A stretch of 64,000 bases of DNA, taken from Mycobacterium lepromatosis. GTDB taxonomy: Bacteria; Actinomycetota; Actinomycetes; Mycobacteriales; Mycobacteriaceae. The notes beneath the pieces are model-generated. The model saw nothing but the letters and a program-made list of their open reading frames with translations. It was not told the DNA's origin and did no database searches. The translations under genes and the position numbers were made by a program. The DNA lies in the NCBI RefSeq assembly GCF_000975265.2, contig NZ_CP083405.1:806001-870000 (forward strand), written 5' to 3'. Below are positions 46,000 through 58,227 of this stretch, in pieces (position 1 is the first letter of the stretch; every line of letters starts with the position of its first letter).

Positions 46000-46438
46000 G
46001 GTGTGGTTGTGCTGGTTGTTGGTGGTTATTTCTTGCTGGTTTGGTTTTGTGTGGTTGAGGGGTGTGGTGGGTTATGTGGTGGGGATCGGTGGTGTGGGTT
46101 GTGTTGGTGGTTTAGGGTTGGTCGCGGCGTAGGTGGGCTGCTTGCAAGGGCCGCCGAGTAGTTGGTGTTGGTCACCGGCCGCGACATCGAAGCTGGCGAT
46201 GCTGGGGGTGCGTCTGGTGTGGCGGGTGGCCGGGGATCAGTTGCGCTTTTCTGGTGATGTGTTAGCCCGCCACGCGCACAAGTCACCAGATCACGCCGTG
46301 GATGGCTTTTATCTTCCTTCCGCGGTCGATCCCCACAAAAAGTCAAGTACTGCCCTAGGCTAGAGCACCGCCGTACGCGTCATCACCGGCTGCGAGGTCA
46401 TCGACGAACTGTGAAACCAACACGGCACCAACACAGCC
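46000..46438 (+). repeat. 439-bp dispersed direct repeat, copy 2
   Basis: This is collinear with 17189-17627 over the full length with, by eye, one base difference. It begins 45 bases after the ald stop. Beyond 46438 the two copies share nothing, and before 46000 they also diverge at once, so the borders are sharp. No target-site duplication is evident at either copy. Confidence 0.95.
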
Positions 46439-46979
46439 GGGGGCACACCGGCTGGCCGAGGGCCGGTGAACAAACAGACACCCCACAGCCATAGCATGCA
46501 CCCGAAAGCGCCCCCAACACCCAGCGCCAACAAGATCTAGGCTAGCCCACCAAACTCCCGACCGTATCGGCCAGCGATGGCACACCAGAACACTACTTCA
46601 CCTGCCACCTATGAAACCGACCAACAATTCCTGCCACAAACACCAACACCCCCGGCCACCACACAACAACGTGAGATCGAGTCCTTCTTTAGAGATGGGA
46701 CCCAGGGTGTGGATGGAACGAACTTGAGGAACTGCGTTATGGGTTATGGGCAAGTTCGTCAGCACCCCGATGTCGTTGAACTGCGTGTTACAGTCAAGGA
46801 GAACCCTGATGAGGAGTACGGGGCGGTAAGTATCGATGCACCGTTTGACCCGAAAGGCCGTTGAAGAAGCGTGTTTACGGTGACAATGTAGCCGGTGGGC
46901 AGGTTCACGCCCACTTGTGTAGTAACGAAAACAGCGGGTTGGGCATTGTAGCTATTAGCTGATAACAGCATCTGGACTT
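46439..46979. other. No recognised gene; one 95-codon open frame
   Basis: An open frame at 46577-46864 (+) begins MAHQNTTSPATYETDQQFLP. It has no family I recognise, and the opposite strand is also open, so it may be chance. The rest of the stretch holds nothing identifiable. Confidence 0.3.
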
Positions 46980-47420
46980 TGCTGGTTGTGGTCGTAACAG
47001 CTCAAGCCAACGCGCCGGCCTGGCCGACTGGTGTGCTAGTGTGGGCGACTTCTAGTGGCGTGGCGAACGCGGTCATTGTAGTGGCAGCCACTGAAGTTCC
47101 AGCGTAAATGGCCATGGCCAGAGCATCTTGGGCGCACATGTCGAGATAGCGGGCTTCGGTGGCTGCAATCACGTTGGTTTAGTGACCCAATACGCATGGG
47201 GGACGCCACCAGCGAAGCCAGTTGACTGCGGTTGGCTGCTACCTACTTCCGGTGGTACGTAGGCGGCCAATGCAGCCTCGTAGGCGCTCGCGGCGACATT
47301 GACTGGGGTCGAGCCGGCTTAAGTGGCTTGTATGGCGGCAGCGTGTAACCAACTCAGGAAGGTGGGTAATGGCATTGGTCAGACCAGCGACGACAGACCT
47401 ATCTAGGGCCGCTAGTCAGG
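46980..47420 (-). pseudogene. PPE-family protein remnant
   Basis: Downwards from about 47330: SAYEAALAAYVPPE, VAANRSQLASLVAS, NVIAATEARYLDMCAQDALA and MAIYAGTSVAATTMTAFATP. This is the second half of a PPE domain (AYEAAFAMTVPPxxVAANR, IAATEAxYxEMWAQDAxAM). Frames change three times. The start of the PPE domain is not readable above 47420. Confidence 0.7.
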
Positions 47421-47689
47421 GATCGAGATCACTGATGAATACCAGGACAAGATAGACTATAGGTACGCGGCCCAGCGAATCCCAAGCCACCGTGGCCGAC
47501 GTGCATCGGCACCAAATCTGGACCAGGAGAGATCCTGCCGAAGTTATTGCGGGCGGAAACCCCGCGTAAAACATCTCGATATCCCTTGTTAGCTGACGAT
47601 AGGTGGTAATGGACTGTCACTGGACACGGTGGTCATTCCTCAACAAAGGGGATCACGATGCTGGTAGGCGGACTCAGCATAGGTGACCA

Positions 47690-48885
47690 CAGCACCTGAG
47701 GATCGCGCCAGTGCCACTAAACGCACTTGCTGAGTTATAGTGCGTCTAAACAAGCTCGACAGGGCCATCTGACCAAAGACGCCGCTTGGGCCGGCAAACG
47801 ACGTTAACTGAGGCACCCGCTAGGTCAGCCGGTATCCCCGAAGGTCAAGGAAGGTTTTGATTGCCGGGGCGGCTTAGTCCAGCCTTGAGGCACCAACAAA
47901 CTTCCCACCGCGGCCGCCTACCCCAGTACTCTGGACACCGAACCGGCACTGACTGAACACACGTGTGGGATCAACCAATCAGCTATCGGAGCCAACGCCC
48001 CGCTGATCACTTTCGGTCCCGCGAAATACGCCGAGACTCCCTTGTCTGTTTTGCCCCCACACCGCATAGAACAGTCCAAACGACAAAAACGGGCTACCCA
48101 CCCCGGCAGGGAATACAGCCCAATCAAAACTGACCAGCTGGTGTTCCAGTTGGCTAAATCCATCGAAAGTCTTAGCGCCAACGCAAGCCCGACCAAAACG
48201 TTCTGCGACCGGGTCGACGGCGACGACAATACCGTCGTTGCCATACTTTGCAATGCAGTCAGCATCGAGTTAATCAGCTCGGGATAGCCGCTAACCGAAG
48301 TTGACGCCAGCTACGCTGCTGACCTGAGAAACCGTGGCAACTGCACGGTACTAGCCAAGGTATTGACAATCTGCGATGGACTGGTAGACAACCCTAACCG
48401 CGACGCGATCACCTACGAGGTCGCAAAGGTACACTTACTATTGTGTCGACATCTTGAGCCCACCTCTCCAGGTAATGGGCTTCAGCGGTAAAATCGCGGA
48501 AGTGTTTTGACCCAACAAGTTAGTAGCGGTGAACGTCATCAGCAGGCTTTCGGTTGGTCGCAATTGCCAGCGGAGGCACCATTGTGGCGAACGCGGCCTC
48601 ATACTTGGCCGCCGTGGCCACTCGCGCTCAGCTTGCGCGCCAGTCACACTACATCCACGCCACACAAGGCGCGGCCGCAGCCGCCATAGCAATTCGGAAG
48701 GAGACCCCCGTCCACGCGCTAACTGGTCAGGCGCTCGATCGCGAAACAATTCGTGGACTGCCGCTCCACAGCTAACTCATCCTATGCCATCGCAACAGCC
48801 AACATCGTCGCCGAACTGGCACCCACATACATCTACATCCAACCTCAGTTGATCTTCGGCAGAAGCACCCCGAAATCAAGCATCT
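47690..48885 (-). pseudogene. PPE-family protein, decayed
   Basis: The N-terminus near 48880 reads LDFGVLLPKIN then stop, MYVGASSATMLAVAMA (48835-48785). Next come a PPE-domain centre (YEAAFATMVPPLAIATNR near 48570, LLMTFTATNLLGQNTSAI near 48530-48480) and AHYLERWAQDVDTIV. The downstream part to 47690 is low-complexity C-terminal sequence with GVSAYFAGPKVISGALAPIA. Numerous stops are present. Confidence 0.7.
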
Positions 48886-49634
48886 ATTATCTCCGATCCC
48901 CTAAAGGTACGCCATCCTAAGCGCAGCTACCTGGCCCGGCATGTAGTCTGCAATATCTCTTAATGAAATCCATCACATCTGACAGCAACAGATCCCTGGT
49001 CGCTACCTGAGAATTTTGTCCGAGCCACCATTTACTTGCTAAGAATTCTCACACTAATGTAATGGTAATCATGATCGCAACTTATTCGAACTGCCTTCCC
49101 GTCGTGTAATAACAACGTAAACAAAAATATCACAGACCTGTCGACCTAGCGATGGCCTTTCAGTTAACACATGTAGCAGGAGAATCCTAATTATATTGAC
49201 AAATAGCAACCATACTAGAAGTAGATCAAGGAATACGATCTACTTGCTCGTACTTTAAGCAAGTAGATCGGCAGCAAATCGACACCAAGGTCGACCTTGA
49301 TCCGAGGCAAGGAAAGCATTCTAGTTCACTTCATCCATAAATTCTAAAGATTTGATATTGCACAATTATTATAGTGACAATTCTAGTAATCTTGGCGTCT
49401 AGCGACTAGTTTCTAAACCAATTAATCGCTGGTATCAACGCAATCATTTCCAGACTACGCAGGAGAACGCTTTAATATAGATCACCATGGTGGACGTTGG
49501 CGTAGATCGGACTCGCGGCGCTGTGTGATGTCGCCAAATTGGTCGTTTAACTTGCATAGTGCACTCCACTTAATTTCACCAAAAGTAAGTGGTCGGCATG
49601 ATGGATCGGACCTTCATAGAATCCCCTAGTGCGT
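48886..49634. other. AT-rich spacer without a recognisable gene
   Basis: The stretch 48940-49480 is markedly AT-rich for this genome and has no meaningful open frame. It separates two decayed PPE genes. Confidence 0.5.
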
Positions 49635-50910
49635 GTAGCGCGAGGGTATCTCGCCCTGGCCTATCCGGCGTCGGGTGGGCGTGCCACGAAACTCGAGCGG
49701 AAACTGTATTGCGGAACAACGCCGCCCACACCTGTACCGCCCATGCCGAACACAAGCAATGGCAGTCCTGGCTCTCCAGCTGCGGGCGTGTTCGGAACGG
49801 TCATCGGCGTAGCTCCTAGCGACCGAAGTCCGAGACTGGCGAAGAGCGCAAGCGTTTTCCATGTAGGGCTATACCGACAACAGCTCGACTAAGATCACGT
49901 TGCCAAAATCAGCCGACACTGCGTTCCCGAAACCGCCCAGTCCGCCGATGCCGGCTGGAGGTCCTGGCACCGCGCCACCAACCGCCTGTTACAATATCTC
50001 TCAACGTCTGCCTGACCGCTCCACAGCCAAGAAAATTCGTAAACACGCCAACGCGTAGGGCAAGTGCAAAAAACCCGGACCCAAATATGCTATTTCCCAG
50101 AGCGGGATTTAGCATTACGACTAAAACGATGTTAGAGGTACCGTAATATATGCTCAGAAAACCATCGAGTCCCGTGGGGTAATTAGCCGACCCCTGAGCA
50201 AACCGATTTAACCTCGACCCGAGCTCACTGAGGATCCCAACGAGACCTGACGCCAGCGATGACAACCCCTGCAGTGCGGCGGAAACAATGCAGAGCAATT
50301 GAGATAACTTGCTCTGCCAGGGGTTCCTAGCCAACGCGTCCTTAGCTTGAGCCACCACAGTTGGACTAGGCAGCCACTCCAGGGTTGGCTGCAGCTGAAT
50401 AAACAGGGTCAACCGGATAGGTCGTAACCAAGGAACCGGCATAGTCGTACATCGCCGGCTGCGTCCTGGGCCCACATTCTGGCTTCATTCCTTCGACAGC
50501 TGCAATCGCCGGAGTATTTTGACCTAATGCGTTGTTTACGACCAGTGACATCAGCCGATTGCGGTTTACCAAGATCAGCGGCGAGGGAACCGTTTTGGAG
50601 AATGTGATCTCATACGCCTCGGTGGCCGCCGTCTCTTGCGCGGCGGTCTGCTCCACCTGAGCAGCAACCGTGCTCAGCCACACCACATAAAGCGCGGCCA
50701 CAACCGCCATCGACACCAAGCCGGACCCCGACCCTCCTCATTGGACAGCGCTAAAACTATCGACCCATAAGACACAGCGCCGCCGAACGCCACTCCGCGG
50801 CCAAACCCACACCAAGCCGACGCAGCGGCCAGCAGTGGCGTAAAGCCAGCCCCCGACATACATGCGCGCGAAGCCGATCGGGTGGCAACGTAACAAAGTA
50901 CGGGGATGCA
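49635..50910 (-). pseudogene. PPE-SVP family protein (PPE26/27-like), decayed
   Basis: The frames read, in order: FVTLPPDRLRARMYVG-like at 50905-50850, GAGFTPLLAAASAW, then AALYVVWLSTVAAQVEQTAA (50700-50640), RNRLMSLVVNNALGQNTPAI (50580-50510), GLDGFLSIYYGTSNIV, and a C-terminus VPNTPAAGEPGLPLLVFGMG with GGTGVGGVVPQYSFR (49810-49700). The last block is the typical end of SVP-type PPE proteins. Several shifts break it. Confidence 0.75.
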
Positions 50911-50931
50911 ATTATAATTACCCTCCTTTGT

Positions 50932-51233
50932 CTAGCTGATCGCGATCGCGTTGGCAGCTTCGATAACCGCATAGGAATACGCGCTCGCACTCAAAATCCC
51001 GACAAACAGTTCGTGCACTACCATCGCTTGGGCACTCACCGACTGGTACGTCGCTCCGGTGTGCGTTGAATTGTGTTGCGGCCAAAATTGATATCTCGTC
51101 AACGGGAGCAAGAAGCAGCCCCTTGGTCGCAGCTGCCGCAGCTGCGTTTTGTGTAGCCATCACGGATCCCACCCTGTTTAGGCGACTAGCCACCGTTAGC
51201 TAACACTTCTGGATGCATAAAGACAAACGACAT
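50932..51233 (-). pseudogene. PE-family protein, two lesions
   Basis: ATG 51233 gives MSFVFMHPEVLANGG then stop. In the next frame LNRVGSVMATQNAAAAAATK and GLLLAPVDEISILAATQFNA continue, then after a second shift YQSVSAQAMVVHELFVGILS and YAVIEAANAIAIS end at TAG 50934-50932. The length equals a PE domain of about 100 residues. It lies just upstream of the PPE pseudogene, the classical PE-PPE pair. Confidence 0.78.
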
Positions 51234-51898
51234 TGGGCTTAGCCTTACGAAAAGAGACAGAACCCGAGTTTGGTGGCCACCTCCGAAGCTACTTCGACGC
51301 ACTCCACTCATACGAATCCGCTAAGTAGAAACGATCGGATCAAATCTTTAGGAAGGTAAACCGATTCAAACTGCGGAAACGGCACCCGGGTTAGTTCGCA
51401 ACGAAATAGTCGTCGCTTTAAACTGCGGACTATCGTCGGGACTCATTTCGCCCTCACCTCCTCGCGACCAAGGGCACATGAGGGTACCGCGCATTGCACT
51501 GTGGGGAGGACGGCCCTACACGAATATCTGAATACGGCACCCCTCTCGTCAGAACTTCGGCACCACACGGCATATCCGGCTCAATGAGAGCCGGAAGGAT
51601 TTGGGCTCAACCCTTAATCCGGGAGGAACTGTCTTGCCCCTAAGACTCGTTCGACGTCAGTGTCCTATATCCGTGCAGAATCCTCGCCTAGTGAGGTACT
51701 TGCAAAGGCGCCGCATGGAGCTCGAGGGCAAAGTGAGTCAAGAAACTGTCAGACAATTGCAACAATCCAGTCGGCCAACACAAATAAGCTATTCACAATG
51801 GTACCGGGATACGAAGTCCAACGAGATGTTCAGCTGGAACCAGCTCAAGTACACTTGATCGGTCGGTTAACAGCGGACGCCGTTGAATTGCCAACCTG
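51234..51898. other. No recognisable gene between PE pseudogene and eccA5
   Basis: A plus-strand open stretch at 51601-51858 has no recognisable content. This is the region downstream of eccA5, where Mtb has a lipoprotein gene; I see no signal peptide or lipobox. Confidence 0.35.
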
Positions 51899-53731
51899 CT
51901 ATGAAGACTTTCCCTCAGCCACCGCCGCGCTGAGGCCTTCGGCCAGGTCGGCACTAGTCAACTCTTTGAAGCGTAGCAGTTGGTCAGCGCTGAATTCGGT
52001 GAGGTCACTGGCCAGTACCGCATCGAGGTCCTCATCGTCGAGGCGGAAGCTACGGTGGTCACGGGCCTTCTCCACTACATTGCGCACGAAGCCGGCATTA
52101 CCGAGCATGTCGATACCACGAATTAGATCTCCATCTCCGGAATAAGTCTCGTCAAGGTAGAACTTGGTGTACGAGGGCAACAACACCTGTGCTGCTTGTT
52201 CAGTGATGACATCTTCGTTCTCCTGGCCCACCAATTGGGTCAGCGCGATCAACTCCTCAGGGGTGTAACTGAAAAACTCGATCACCGTCGAAAACCGCCT
52301 TCGCAGACCCTGATTCACCTCAAGCATTTTATCCATCGCCTTGGCGTAGCCCGCACCGAACACCACCAGCTCGTCGCGATGGTTTTCCATATACAGCAGC
52401 AGCGTGTTGATAACCGCATTGCCGTAGGGGTCTCCTCGGGTGTAGCCCTTCTCATGTAAAGTGTGCATCTCATCGAAGAAGACCGCCCCACCCAACGCGC
52501 CCTCGAGCATCTCCTCGGTGTTTTTCTCCGCATCAGCCATATGCCGACCTAACAGCTTGGTGCGGTTTGTCTCGACTACGAGCGGCTTGCGCAGCACGGT
52601 CAATCCACACAGCTGCTTGGTGAAAGCGCGTGCTACCGAAGTCTTCCCGGTACCCGGTGGTCCAAGCAACAAGGTGTGGCGCGATGTCACCGGTACCGGC
52701 AAACCCATTTTGGCGCGGGCCAAGTTCACCCTTGTTGTTGACTTGATGAGTTTGATTTCTCGCTTGGCTTGTTCCATGCCCAACATCGCGTTGAGCTCGG
52801 CATCCCCTTCCGCCAAATACTTTGCGGCTATCTCAACGTAGCGGGCGGCCTCGGTCTGCGCACGGGTCGGGGCGCTGTCTGGATCCCACGGATCAGTGCG
52901 TGCCTCAATTGTTTCCGGATCAGTCAGTTTCAGACGAAAATTGTTGTTATCCAATGCCTCTCGAGCCAGAGTGAACTTTGCATCACGAGAATACACCCGG
53001 CGCAACAGCTCGACGGCTTCGTCTTCTCGACCAATATGTCGTAAGCACATGCCTTGGGTGTACAAAGCGATGTTGGCCGCGCCGGGCACACGGTCACCCT
53101 CGATTGCTTCCTGGCCACGCCGAAACGCCTCTTCAAAAACCCCAAGAGATGCCAGCGCAGAAGTCGCCATTGCCGCGCCCGCGGCCTTCAGGTCGGGATG
53201 ACGCCACTGCTTTCCCTCGGGAAATTGGGTAAGCACGTCCGGCCAACGTTTAGTTCGGAAGTACAGCATCCCCTGCACGTAGTTGACCAGCTCAGTGTCG
53301 AAAGGATGCCGCGGCTCGACACCTTCAAGCAATTTGGCGGCTTCCGCGTAACGTTTCGCCTCGACTAGCACAGCGGCATAAGCGCAAGCCAACGACTCCA
53401 CGCTGGTTACCGCTAGTCGTAGAAACAACCCGTCGGACACTTCGGGACGAAACTGCAAATCGGTGACCCCAAGGCGACGCGTCTCCCAGCCGAATGTCCT
53501 GACTGAATTCCATGCGCCGGCCAGCACTTCGATGCTCTGATCCCCTGCCAGTATTCGCGCCTGCCAAGCGTCACACATCCCTGGATCAAGCGTGGTGGCC
53601 GTCTTGAACATTTGCGACGCAACCTGTGGGTTGTGGCTGGGCTGCAGTCCGTTGACAGAAATCCCCGACGCCAGCAAGCCGGCGACCATAGCATAGCGGG
53701 CGTCTTCGGCAGTTGACTGTGGGCGCGTCAT
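51899..53731 (-). CDS. eccA5: ESX-5 AAA+ ATPase EccA5
   Basis: EccA5 is the cytosolic AAA+ ATPase of the ESX-5 type VII system, thought to act on substrate-chaperone (EspG5-PE/PPE) complexes. The 610-residue protein has an N-terminal TPR-like domain (residues 1-280) and a CbxX-type AAA+ domain: Walker [15 protein letters not shown], Walker [11 protein letters not shown], sensor region [12 protein letters not shown] and arginine finger [11 protein letters not shown]. The start ATG overlaps the eccE5 stop by four bases (ATGA). It is complete and close to Mtb Rv1798. Confidence 0.95.
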   Translation of the reverse strand: MTRPQSTAEDARYAMVAGLLASGISVNGLQPSHNPQVASQMFKTATTLDPGMCDAWQARILAGDQSIEVLAGAWNSVRTFGWETRRLGVTDLQFRPEVSDGLFLRLAVTSVESLACAYAAVLVEAKRYAEAAKLLEGVEPRHPFDTELVNYVQGMLYFRTKRWPDVLTQFPEGKQWRHPDLKAAGAAMATSALASLGVFEEAFRRGQEAIEGDRVPGAANIALYTQGMCLRHIGREDEAVELLRRVYSRDAKFTLAREALDNNNFRLKLTDPETIEARTDPWDPDSAPTRAQTEAARYVEIAAKYLAEGDAELNAMLGMEQAKREIKLIKSTTRVNLARAKMGLPVPVTSRHTLLLGPPGTGKTSVARAFTKQLCGLTVLRKPLVVETNRTKLLGRHMADAEKNTEEMLEGALGGAVFFDEMHTLHEKGYTRGDPYGNAVINTLLLYMENHRDELVVFGAGYAKAMDKMLEVNQGLRRRFSTVIEFFSYTPEELIALTQLVGQENEDVITEQAAQVLLPSYTKFYLDETYSGDGDLIRGIDMLGNAGFVRNVVEKARDHRSFRLDDEDLDAVLASDLTEFSADQLLRFKELTSADLAEGLSAAVAEGKSS

Positions 53732-54936
53732 TGCCCTACAAAAAATAAGCTCGTTGAGCCTTCCCTCTCCCGTCCCACCGGCAGCACCAGCTTATCATGG
53801 TCGCTTAACTCTCGGCTAGGCACGACCAATATGGGTCGGGGCGCCGGCGCCGGCAGGCTAGCGCGCACCGCAGCTAGCTGGCGGCCGGTCAGTTGGTTGA
53901 GTCCGCTACATACTTCCCTGGACAATCGACTCTCGCTGTGGTAGCGCACCCACACCGATAGCCAGGTTCGGCAACCACGACTGGCGAGACGGATCGTGAT
54001 CACAGTAGCCCTAATGTCGGAGCGGTCAGACAACCACAGCTCATCCAGTGTTTCGGAATCGATGTCTGACGGTGTCACCCAGAAACTAGTCGCGAATCCA
54101 TTGAAGTGCTTGATATGGCGCCATCCCTGGCAATTTAACGTTGGTGCCAGATCGGCCAGCACAGCACTATCAACTTCCGCCAGCTCATCAGCGGTCAACG
54201 GCCGGGCCGCACAGTTTTGTCCATCGAGATCTTGGGCAAGTCGCTCAGTGGCCGCCACCAACGTCGAAGCCAACGAATCCCGAGCAGCCACCGCGACGAC
54301 GTTATGCTGCGGATTCATCCGCAACACCAACCAGGTAAAACGTTGATAGGTTGGCGGGCAAGCACGCACCAGCCCCCACTCGTCGGACTCCCCGTTGTCG
54401 AGTACGGAAAGTTGGGCCGCGTTGCCGCCGCGGCGTATCTTCACCGAGACAATGTCGATACCATCGAGTCGGATATCAAACTGTCGCAACCCATCGGCAA
54501 CGGCTTGTACCGACAAACTTGCCGGCGTTGTCCGATGCCGATGTCGCCCCACTGGGTCGTCTTCGCCATCGTCCACCGCGATCACCGTGACTAGCCGGCC
54601 TTTGTACTCACGCACCCCAACCATGTCGCATCCGAAACGGCGCCGATGATCGATCGCGGGCGTACACCCCGCCGTCAGTGCGGCACCCGGATCGGTAGAA
54701 CAATCCCATACCCACGTGGCCAAACCCGACACCAGTGTGATGCCGTGGTAACTGACCAACGCCAGCACCATGACCACGACGGTGATTCCAACGCCCACAC
54801 ACCACACGACATGATGACCAGCCTGCCATGACTCCGGGACATGGCTCGCCACCACCAGGACGACAATATCGACCAAAAATACCGTCGTGACACGCGACCA
54901 CGACAAAACCAACCCCAACTTGCACTGAGCCTTCAT
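53728..54936 (-). CDS. eccE5: ESX-5 membrane component EccE5
   Basis: EccE5 is a periplasm-facing subunit at the edge of the EccB-EccC-EccD-EccE membrane complex. From ATG 54936 ([13 protein letters not shown]) the product is 402 residues, with two N-terminal membrane segments (about 12-30 and 43-65) and a large soluble domain ending in [10 protein letters not shown]. The frame is open further upstream, but this start overlaps the mycP5 stop (TAATG) and matches Mtb EccE5 (406). Confidence 0.92.
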   Translation of the reverse strand: MKAQCKLGLVLSWSRVTTVFLVDIVVLVVASHVPESWQAGHHVVWCVGVGITVVVMVLALVSYHGITLVSGLATWVWDCSTDPGAALTAGCTPAIDHRRRFGCDMVGVREYKGRLVTVIAVDDGEDDPVGRHRHRTTPASLSVQAVADGLRQFDIRLDGIDIVSVKIRRGGNAAQLSVLDNGESDEWGLVRACPPTYQRFTWLVLRMNPQHNVVAVAARDSLASTLVAATERLAQDLDGQNCAARPLTADELAEVDSAVLADLAPTLNCQGWRHIKHFNGFATSFWVTPSDIDSETLDELWLSDRSDIRATVITIRLASRGCRTWLSVWVRYHSESRLSREVCSGLNQLTGRQLAAVRASLPAPAPRPILVVPSRELSDHDKLVLPVGREREGSTSLFFVGQ

Positions 54937-56744
54937 TACTGCCCCGCCTTCATCGCCGCTTTTGCGTTTCGCCGCACCAGCATCGCTGTACCGAACGCCA
55001 CAGCGCCTATCAGTACTGCTGTGGTCAGTCCTCCGGCGGCCACCCACACAGGCACCATATCGCGGTGGGCCGGCAGCTTGGGCAGGTTAAGCGGTGACGA
55101 CAAGTGCGGAGGCGGCTTTGCCGGGCCTTCAGGTACATCCCACGTAAGTGCTGCCAACGGGTCGACAATGCCATAGCCGACCTGGTTATCCACGCCGCGA
55201 GCCGGCGACCTGGCCGTGTGGATCAACCGGTTTATCACCTGGTACGCCGTGAGCTGAGGATATTTCCCGCGCACAAGCGCGGCCACCCCTGACACAATCG
55301 CAGCCGAAAAGCTGGTACCAGCCGGGGCCAGCAACGTGTTATCTGGACCGTCAATCGCATTGATTAGGCCGTCATCACGTGGTGAAAGGCCGATTATGTC
55401 TGTTCCCGGTGCCGCGATCGATACCCACGGTCCAGCGATACTCGTTTGGGTCAGCGGCTGGCCATACGAATCAACTGCACCGACGGTCAGCACATACTCG
55501 CTGAACCAGGAGGGCGTGACCACTGTCGTAACGCCGTTCCAGCCGCGGGGGTCATGCGGCTGCAAAGGATCAGACAGTGGGTTCTGCTTGCAGTTCTGCT
55601 TGCAGTTCTGCTTGCAGTTCTTCTTGCTGCTGTCGCCAGCAGCAGCAACGATGACAGCGTTCTTATCGACCGCCGCATAGCGGACAGCCGCTCCAAGCGC
55701 GCGCTGATCGATAACATTGCGCGCACTCATGCACGTCACGTCAGAGATGTTGATCACTGTGGCGCCCATGTTGGCAGCATGCACTATTGCTCGCGCCATA
55801 GTTTGAACGTAGTCAATTTTTTGCGATGTCTGCGGATCTTCGTCGCCGGTGTACGGGTCCTTAAGGCCAAAGGCCTGACTTGACTGGCGTATCGAGAGGA
55901 TGTCAACATCTGGAGCGATCCCGGTGTATGCGTCGGGGCGCGACACAGGCGCTAGCGGGAGTGATGGTTGGTTCGGCACCGGGGCGAGTGGGCTCGGGTT
56001 GGCTGGGTCGTCGATGGCGATTACCTGTCGGCCGCCCGAGTAGCTGGGTATTGTCACGGTGCTACCACTCCGGCTACCCGACGGAGCCTGCTGGCCAGGT
56101 GGCAGTGGCGGCGGCACGCCCGGAGGCGACAGACCCTCTTCCGGGGGCGGCGGGGCCGGAATGACCGTCACGGTCTGAGGTAGTGGTGACAAGGTCACAG
56201 TCTGCGGCGGTGGCGGCTTCTCGGTGGTTGGAATAGGGACAGGCCTGCGCGGTGCCACGGGCACCGGTGCGCCGGTCGCCGGCTCCGCGCCGATCATTGA
56301 CGCCACGATAGTGCCGTGGGCATCGCAATCTGACAGCCCATCGCCCCCAGCCATCACATAGTCGCCACCAGCAATCAGATGCGGGAACCTAGGGTGCGGA
56401 GTCACACCGGTATCAATGACGGCTACCTTCTGCCCACCACCACGACCGAATTCCCATGCATCGAACATGTTCAGCATGTCCATATACTTTGGCAGAAGCC
56501 GAAAGTCAGTGCCGGGCAGCACCCCGACCTCAGTGCAGTAAGAGTACTGTTTCATCGGTGTGACCGGTCCGGGAGGACCGTCTGGCGGCACCGCACCTGG
56601 ATCAATCTTCGGAGGCGAAATCGCATAAGCTGGCGGCAAACCAGCAAATGCACCCGAGGTAAGTAACGCTAGTGTGACAAACACGCAAGGCGAGCAACCG
56701 CGTCGCGCCCTCTTACTACCGATACCGGATCGCGGTATAGACAT
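54936..56744 (-). CDS. mycP5: ESX-5 mycosin protease MycP5
   Basis: MycP5 is the subtilisin-like membrane-anchored serine protease needed for stability and function of ESX-5. The signal peptide ends near GLPPAYA; the catalytic Asp is in [11 protein letters not shown], His in [12 protein letters not shown] and Ser in [15 protein letters not shown] long proline-rich loop occupies about residues 155-260, and a C-terminal anchor is [19 protein letters not shown]. It has 602 residues, against about 585 in Mtb, partly because a 12-bp tandem repeat expands NCKQ after DSSKK. Its 5' end overlaps eccD5 by 29 bases. Confidence 0.94.
   Translation of the reverse strand: MSIPRSGIGSKRARRGCSPCVFVTLALLTSGAFAGLPPAYAISPPKIDPGAVPPDGPPGPVTPMKQYSYCTEVGVLPGTDFRLLPKYMDMLNMFDAWEFGRGGGQKVAVIDTGVTPHPRFPHLIAGGDYVMAGGDGLSDCDAHGTIVASMIGAEPATGAPVPVAPRRPVPIPTTEKPPPPQTVTLSPLPQTVTVIPAPPPPEEGLSPPGVPPPLPPGQQAPSGSRSGSTVTIPSYSGGRQVIAIDDPANPSPLAPVPNQPSLPLAPVSRPDAYTGIAPDVDILSIRQSSQAFGLKDPYTGDEDPQTSQKIDYVQTMARAIVHAANMGATVINISDVTCMSARNVIDQRALGAAVRYAAVDKNAVIVAAAGDSSKKNCKQNCKQNCKQNPLSDPLQPHDPRGWNGVTTVVTPSWFSEYVLTVGAVDSYGQPLTQTSIAGPWVSIAAPGTDIIGLSPRDDGLINAIDGPDNTLLAPAGTSFSAAIVSGVAALVRGKYPQLTAYQVINRLIHTARSPARGVDNQVGYGIVDPLAALTWDVPEGPAKPPPHLSSPLNLPKLPAHRDMVPVWVAAGGLTTAVLIGAVAFGTAMLVRRNAKAAMKAGQ
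55582..55629 (+). repeat. 12-bp tandem repeat inside mycP5
   Basis: TTCTGCTTGCAG occurs three times exactly at 55582-55617, followed by a degenerate fourth unit TTCTTCTTGCTG. In mycP5 it encodes repeated N-C-K-Q. The Mtb protein, as I recall it, has a single copy (KKDCKQNP). The frame is kept because the unit is a multiple of three. Confidence 0.95.
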
Positions 56745-58227
56745 CCATCAACCACAATGCCAGCGGGAAAATAGGTACCAGGCACAAGTATTCGATCCAT
56801 TCCACAAGCTTGCGGAACAGCGGGCTATAGATCGTGTTGGGCACGACCGCCGCAGCTGTCAGCCCTGCGGCAGGCAGCAGAACCAATATTGCCGCCCCGA
56901 TCGATACCGCCAACGGCGACGACAACACCAGCACGTACCGCATTACCACAGCAGCAACGATGAGTACCGCCGTCGCGGCCAACGTAATCGATTGCCAGCG
57001 ATCAACATACGAGCGGCCCCGCAACAGCAGGAAAACCGAGTTAAACCCAGCTAGCAACAGCGGCAGCCAGCGCTGCCCGACGTGGGGGTTGCTCAACGCG
57101 GTAAGTGAAACCACCAACAACACACCCAGCCCCAGGAGCAAACCCGACAAATAAGACCGGGCACGCTCGGATTGCAGCAGCACATCGCGCACCGACGCCG
57201 GCCCCTCCAATACCGGCGGGCCTCCGTCGGAGTGCACCACCGTGGCAGGCAAATCGGGTCGCGCTTCAAACACCCACCGGCTGGTGGCCGACGGGAACAC
57301 CGGTAGTCGAATGCCGGACAGACGGCGGGACAGAGCTGGTGCGCAATGATAGAGCGCCACACAGGTTAGCACCACACAGGAAAACAGCGTCACCGCGCTA
57401 ATCATCGCGACCATCCGTGCCAGGCTTGCGATCGCCGCCACCACGCAAATGGTGATAATCGCGGTGTAAATACTGAGTTGACGACCGGTGAACCGCAGGA
57501 CCAGCATCGCGGCAACCGCGAGCACCCCGAAACCCAACACCGCGTGTGGGGACCCCACCGGACCAGGTGGCGCGGCTGTTGCGGCCGCAGTCACCGGAGC
57601 AAGCCCACTCAACAGCATTATGTCACCGGTGCGTCGATCCTCCCGGGTAACGGCCCGCATAAGCACCAACGTGGACACCATCAATATCAGCAACGCAATC
57701 ACCGCGGCGTAGATGACCGACAGCCAAAAACTGTGGTGCCAACGCCACCAGACCAGCAAAACTGACGAAGCCAACACACCTGCTGCCACCATCGACGCAC
57801 CGACCTGCACGGCAACGATCGGGTCTATCACGGCGAATCGTTTGCTGAGATTTGCCGCGACCGCAGTAGAGATGTGCTCGATGACCTGCGATCGACGCTC
57901 GGTATCGGCGATGAACCGAATCCACAGTCGGTCGCCGTCGTAAACATCTTGCTCGGTCAACGACTGGGTGGGCCGCAACGGCGTGCCGTCAATCAGGCAC
58001 AGTGCCCACCTGCCGCGCCCGGTAGACTCAAGCCCTCCTTCGCCAAGCTCACGCAGTCGAGTGTTCACTACTTTAAGCAGGGGTTCGGTCATCACCGACA
58101 CCGGGGCGTTGGCATCAAGCAAAACGCTGGTCTGAGCGCCCTCGCCAGCCACGATGCCAACGACGACCGCTCGGGAGGACGATGTGCCCTCGATGTCGTT
58201 CTGTGGCACGTCAGCTACCGCGGTCAT
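56716..58227 (-). CDS. eccD5: ESX-5 transmembrane pore component EccD5
   Basis: EccD5 supplies most membrane helices of the ESX-5 secretion complex. From ATG 58227 (MTAVADVPQNDIEG), preceded by an AGGGGGG ribosome-binding site, the product is 503 residues, equal to Mtb. It has an N-terminal ubiquitin-like domain (VSVMTEPLLKVVNTRLRELG, DGDRLWIRFI) and then about 11 hydrophobic helices to the C-terminus [10 protein letters not shown]. It is intact. Confidence 0.95.
   Translation of the reverse strand: MTAVADVPQNDIEGTSSSRAVVVGIVAGEGAQTSVLLDANAPVSVMTEPLLKVVNTRLRELGEGGLESTGRGRWALCLIDGTPLRPTQSLTEQDVYDGDRLWIRFIADTERRSQVIEHISTAVAANLSKRFAVIDPIVAVQVGASMVAAGVLASSVLLVWWRWHHSFWLSVIYAAVIALLILMVSTLVLMRAVTREDRRTGDIMLLSGLAPVTAAATAAPPGPVGSPHAVLGFGVLAVAAMLVLRFTGRQLSIYTAIITICVVAAIASLARMVAMISAVTLFSCVVLTCVALYHCAPALSRRLSGIRLPVFPSATSRWVFEARPDLPATVVHSDGGPPVLEGPASVRDVLLQSERARSYLSGLLLGLGVLLVVSLTALSNPHVGQRWLPLLLAGFNSVFLLLRGRSYVDRWQSITLAATAVLIVAAVVMRYVLVLSSPLAVSIGAAILVLLPAAGLTAAAVVPNTIYSPLFRKLVEWIEYLCLVPIFPLALWLMDVYTAIRYR

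Noticed and set aside
46577..46864. 95-codon ORF after repeat copy 2 as a possible new gene
   Set aside because: No ribosome-binding site, no domain, and the opposite strand is also open; kept only as a note in the region entry.
55582..55629. 12-bp tandem repeats as a CRISPR-like array
   Set aside because: Units are contiguous without spacers and lie in frame within mycP5; it is a minisatellite.
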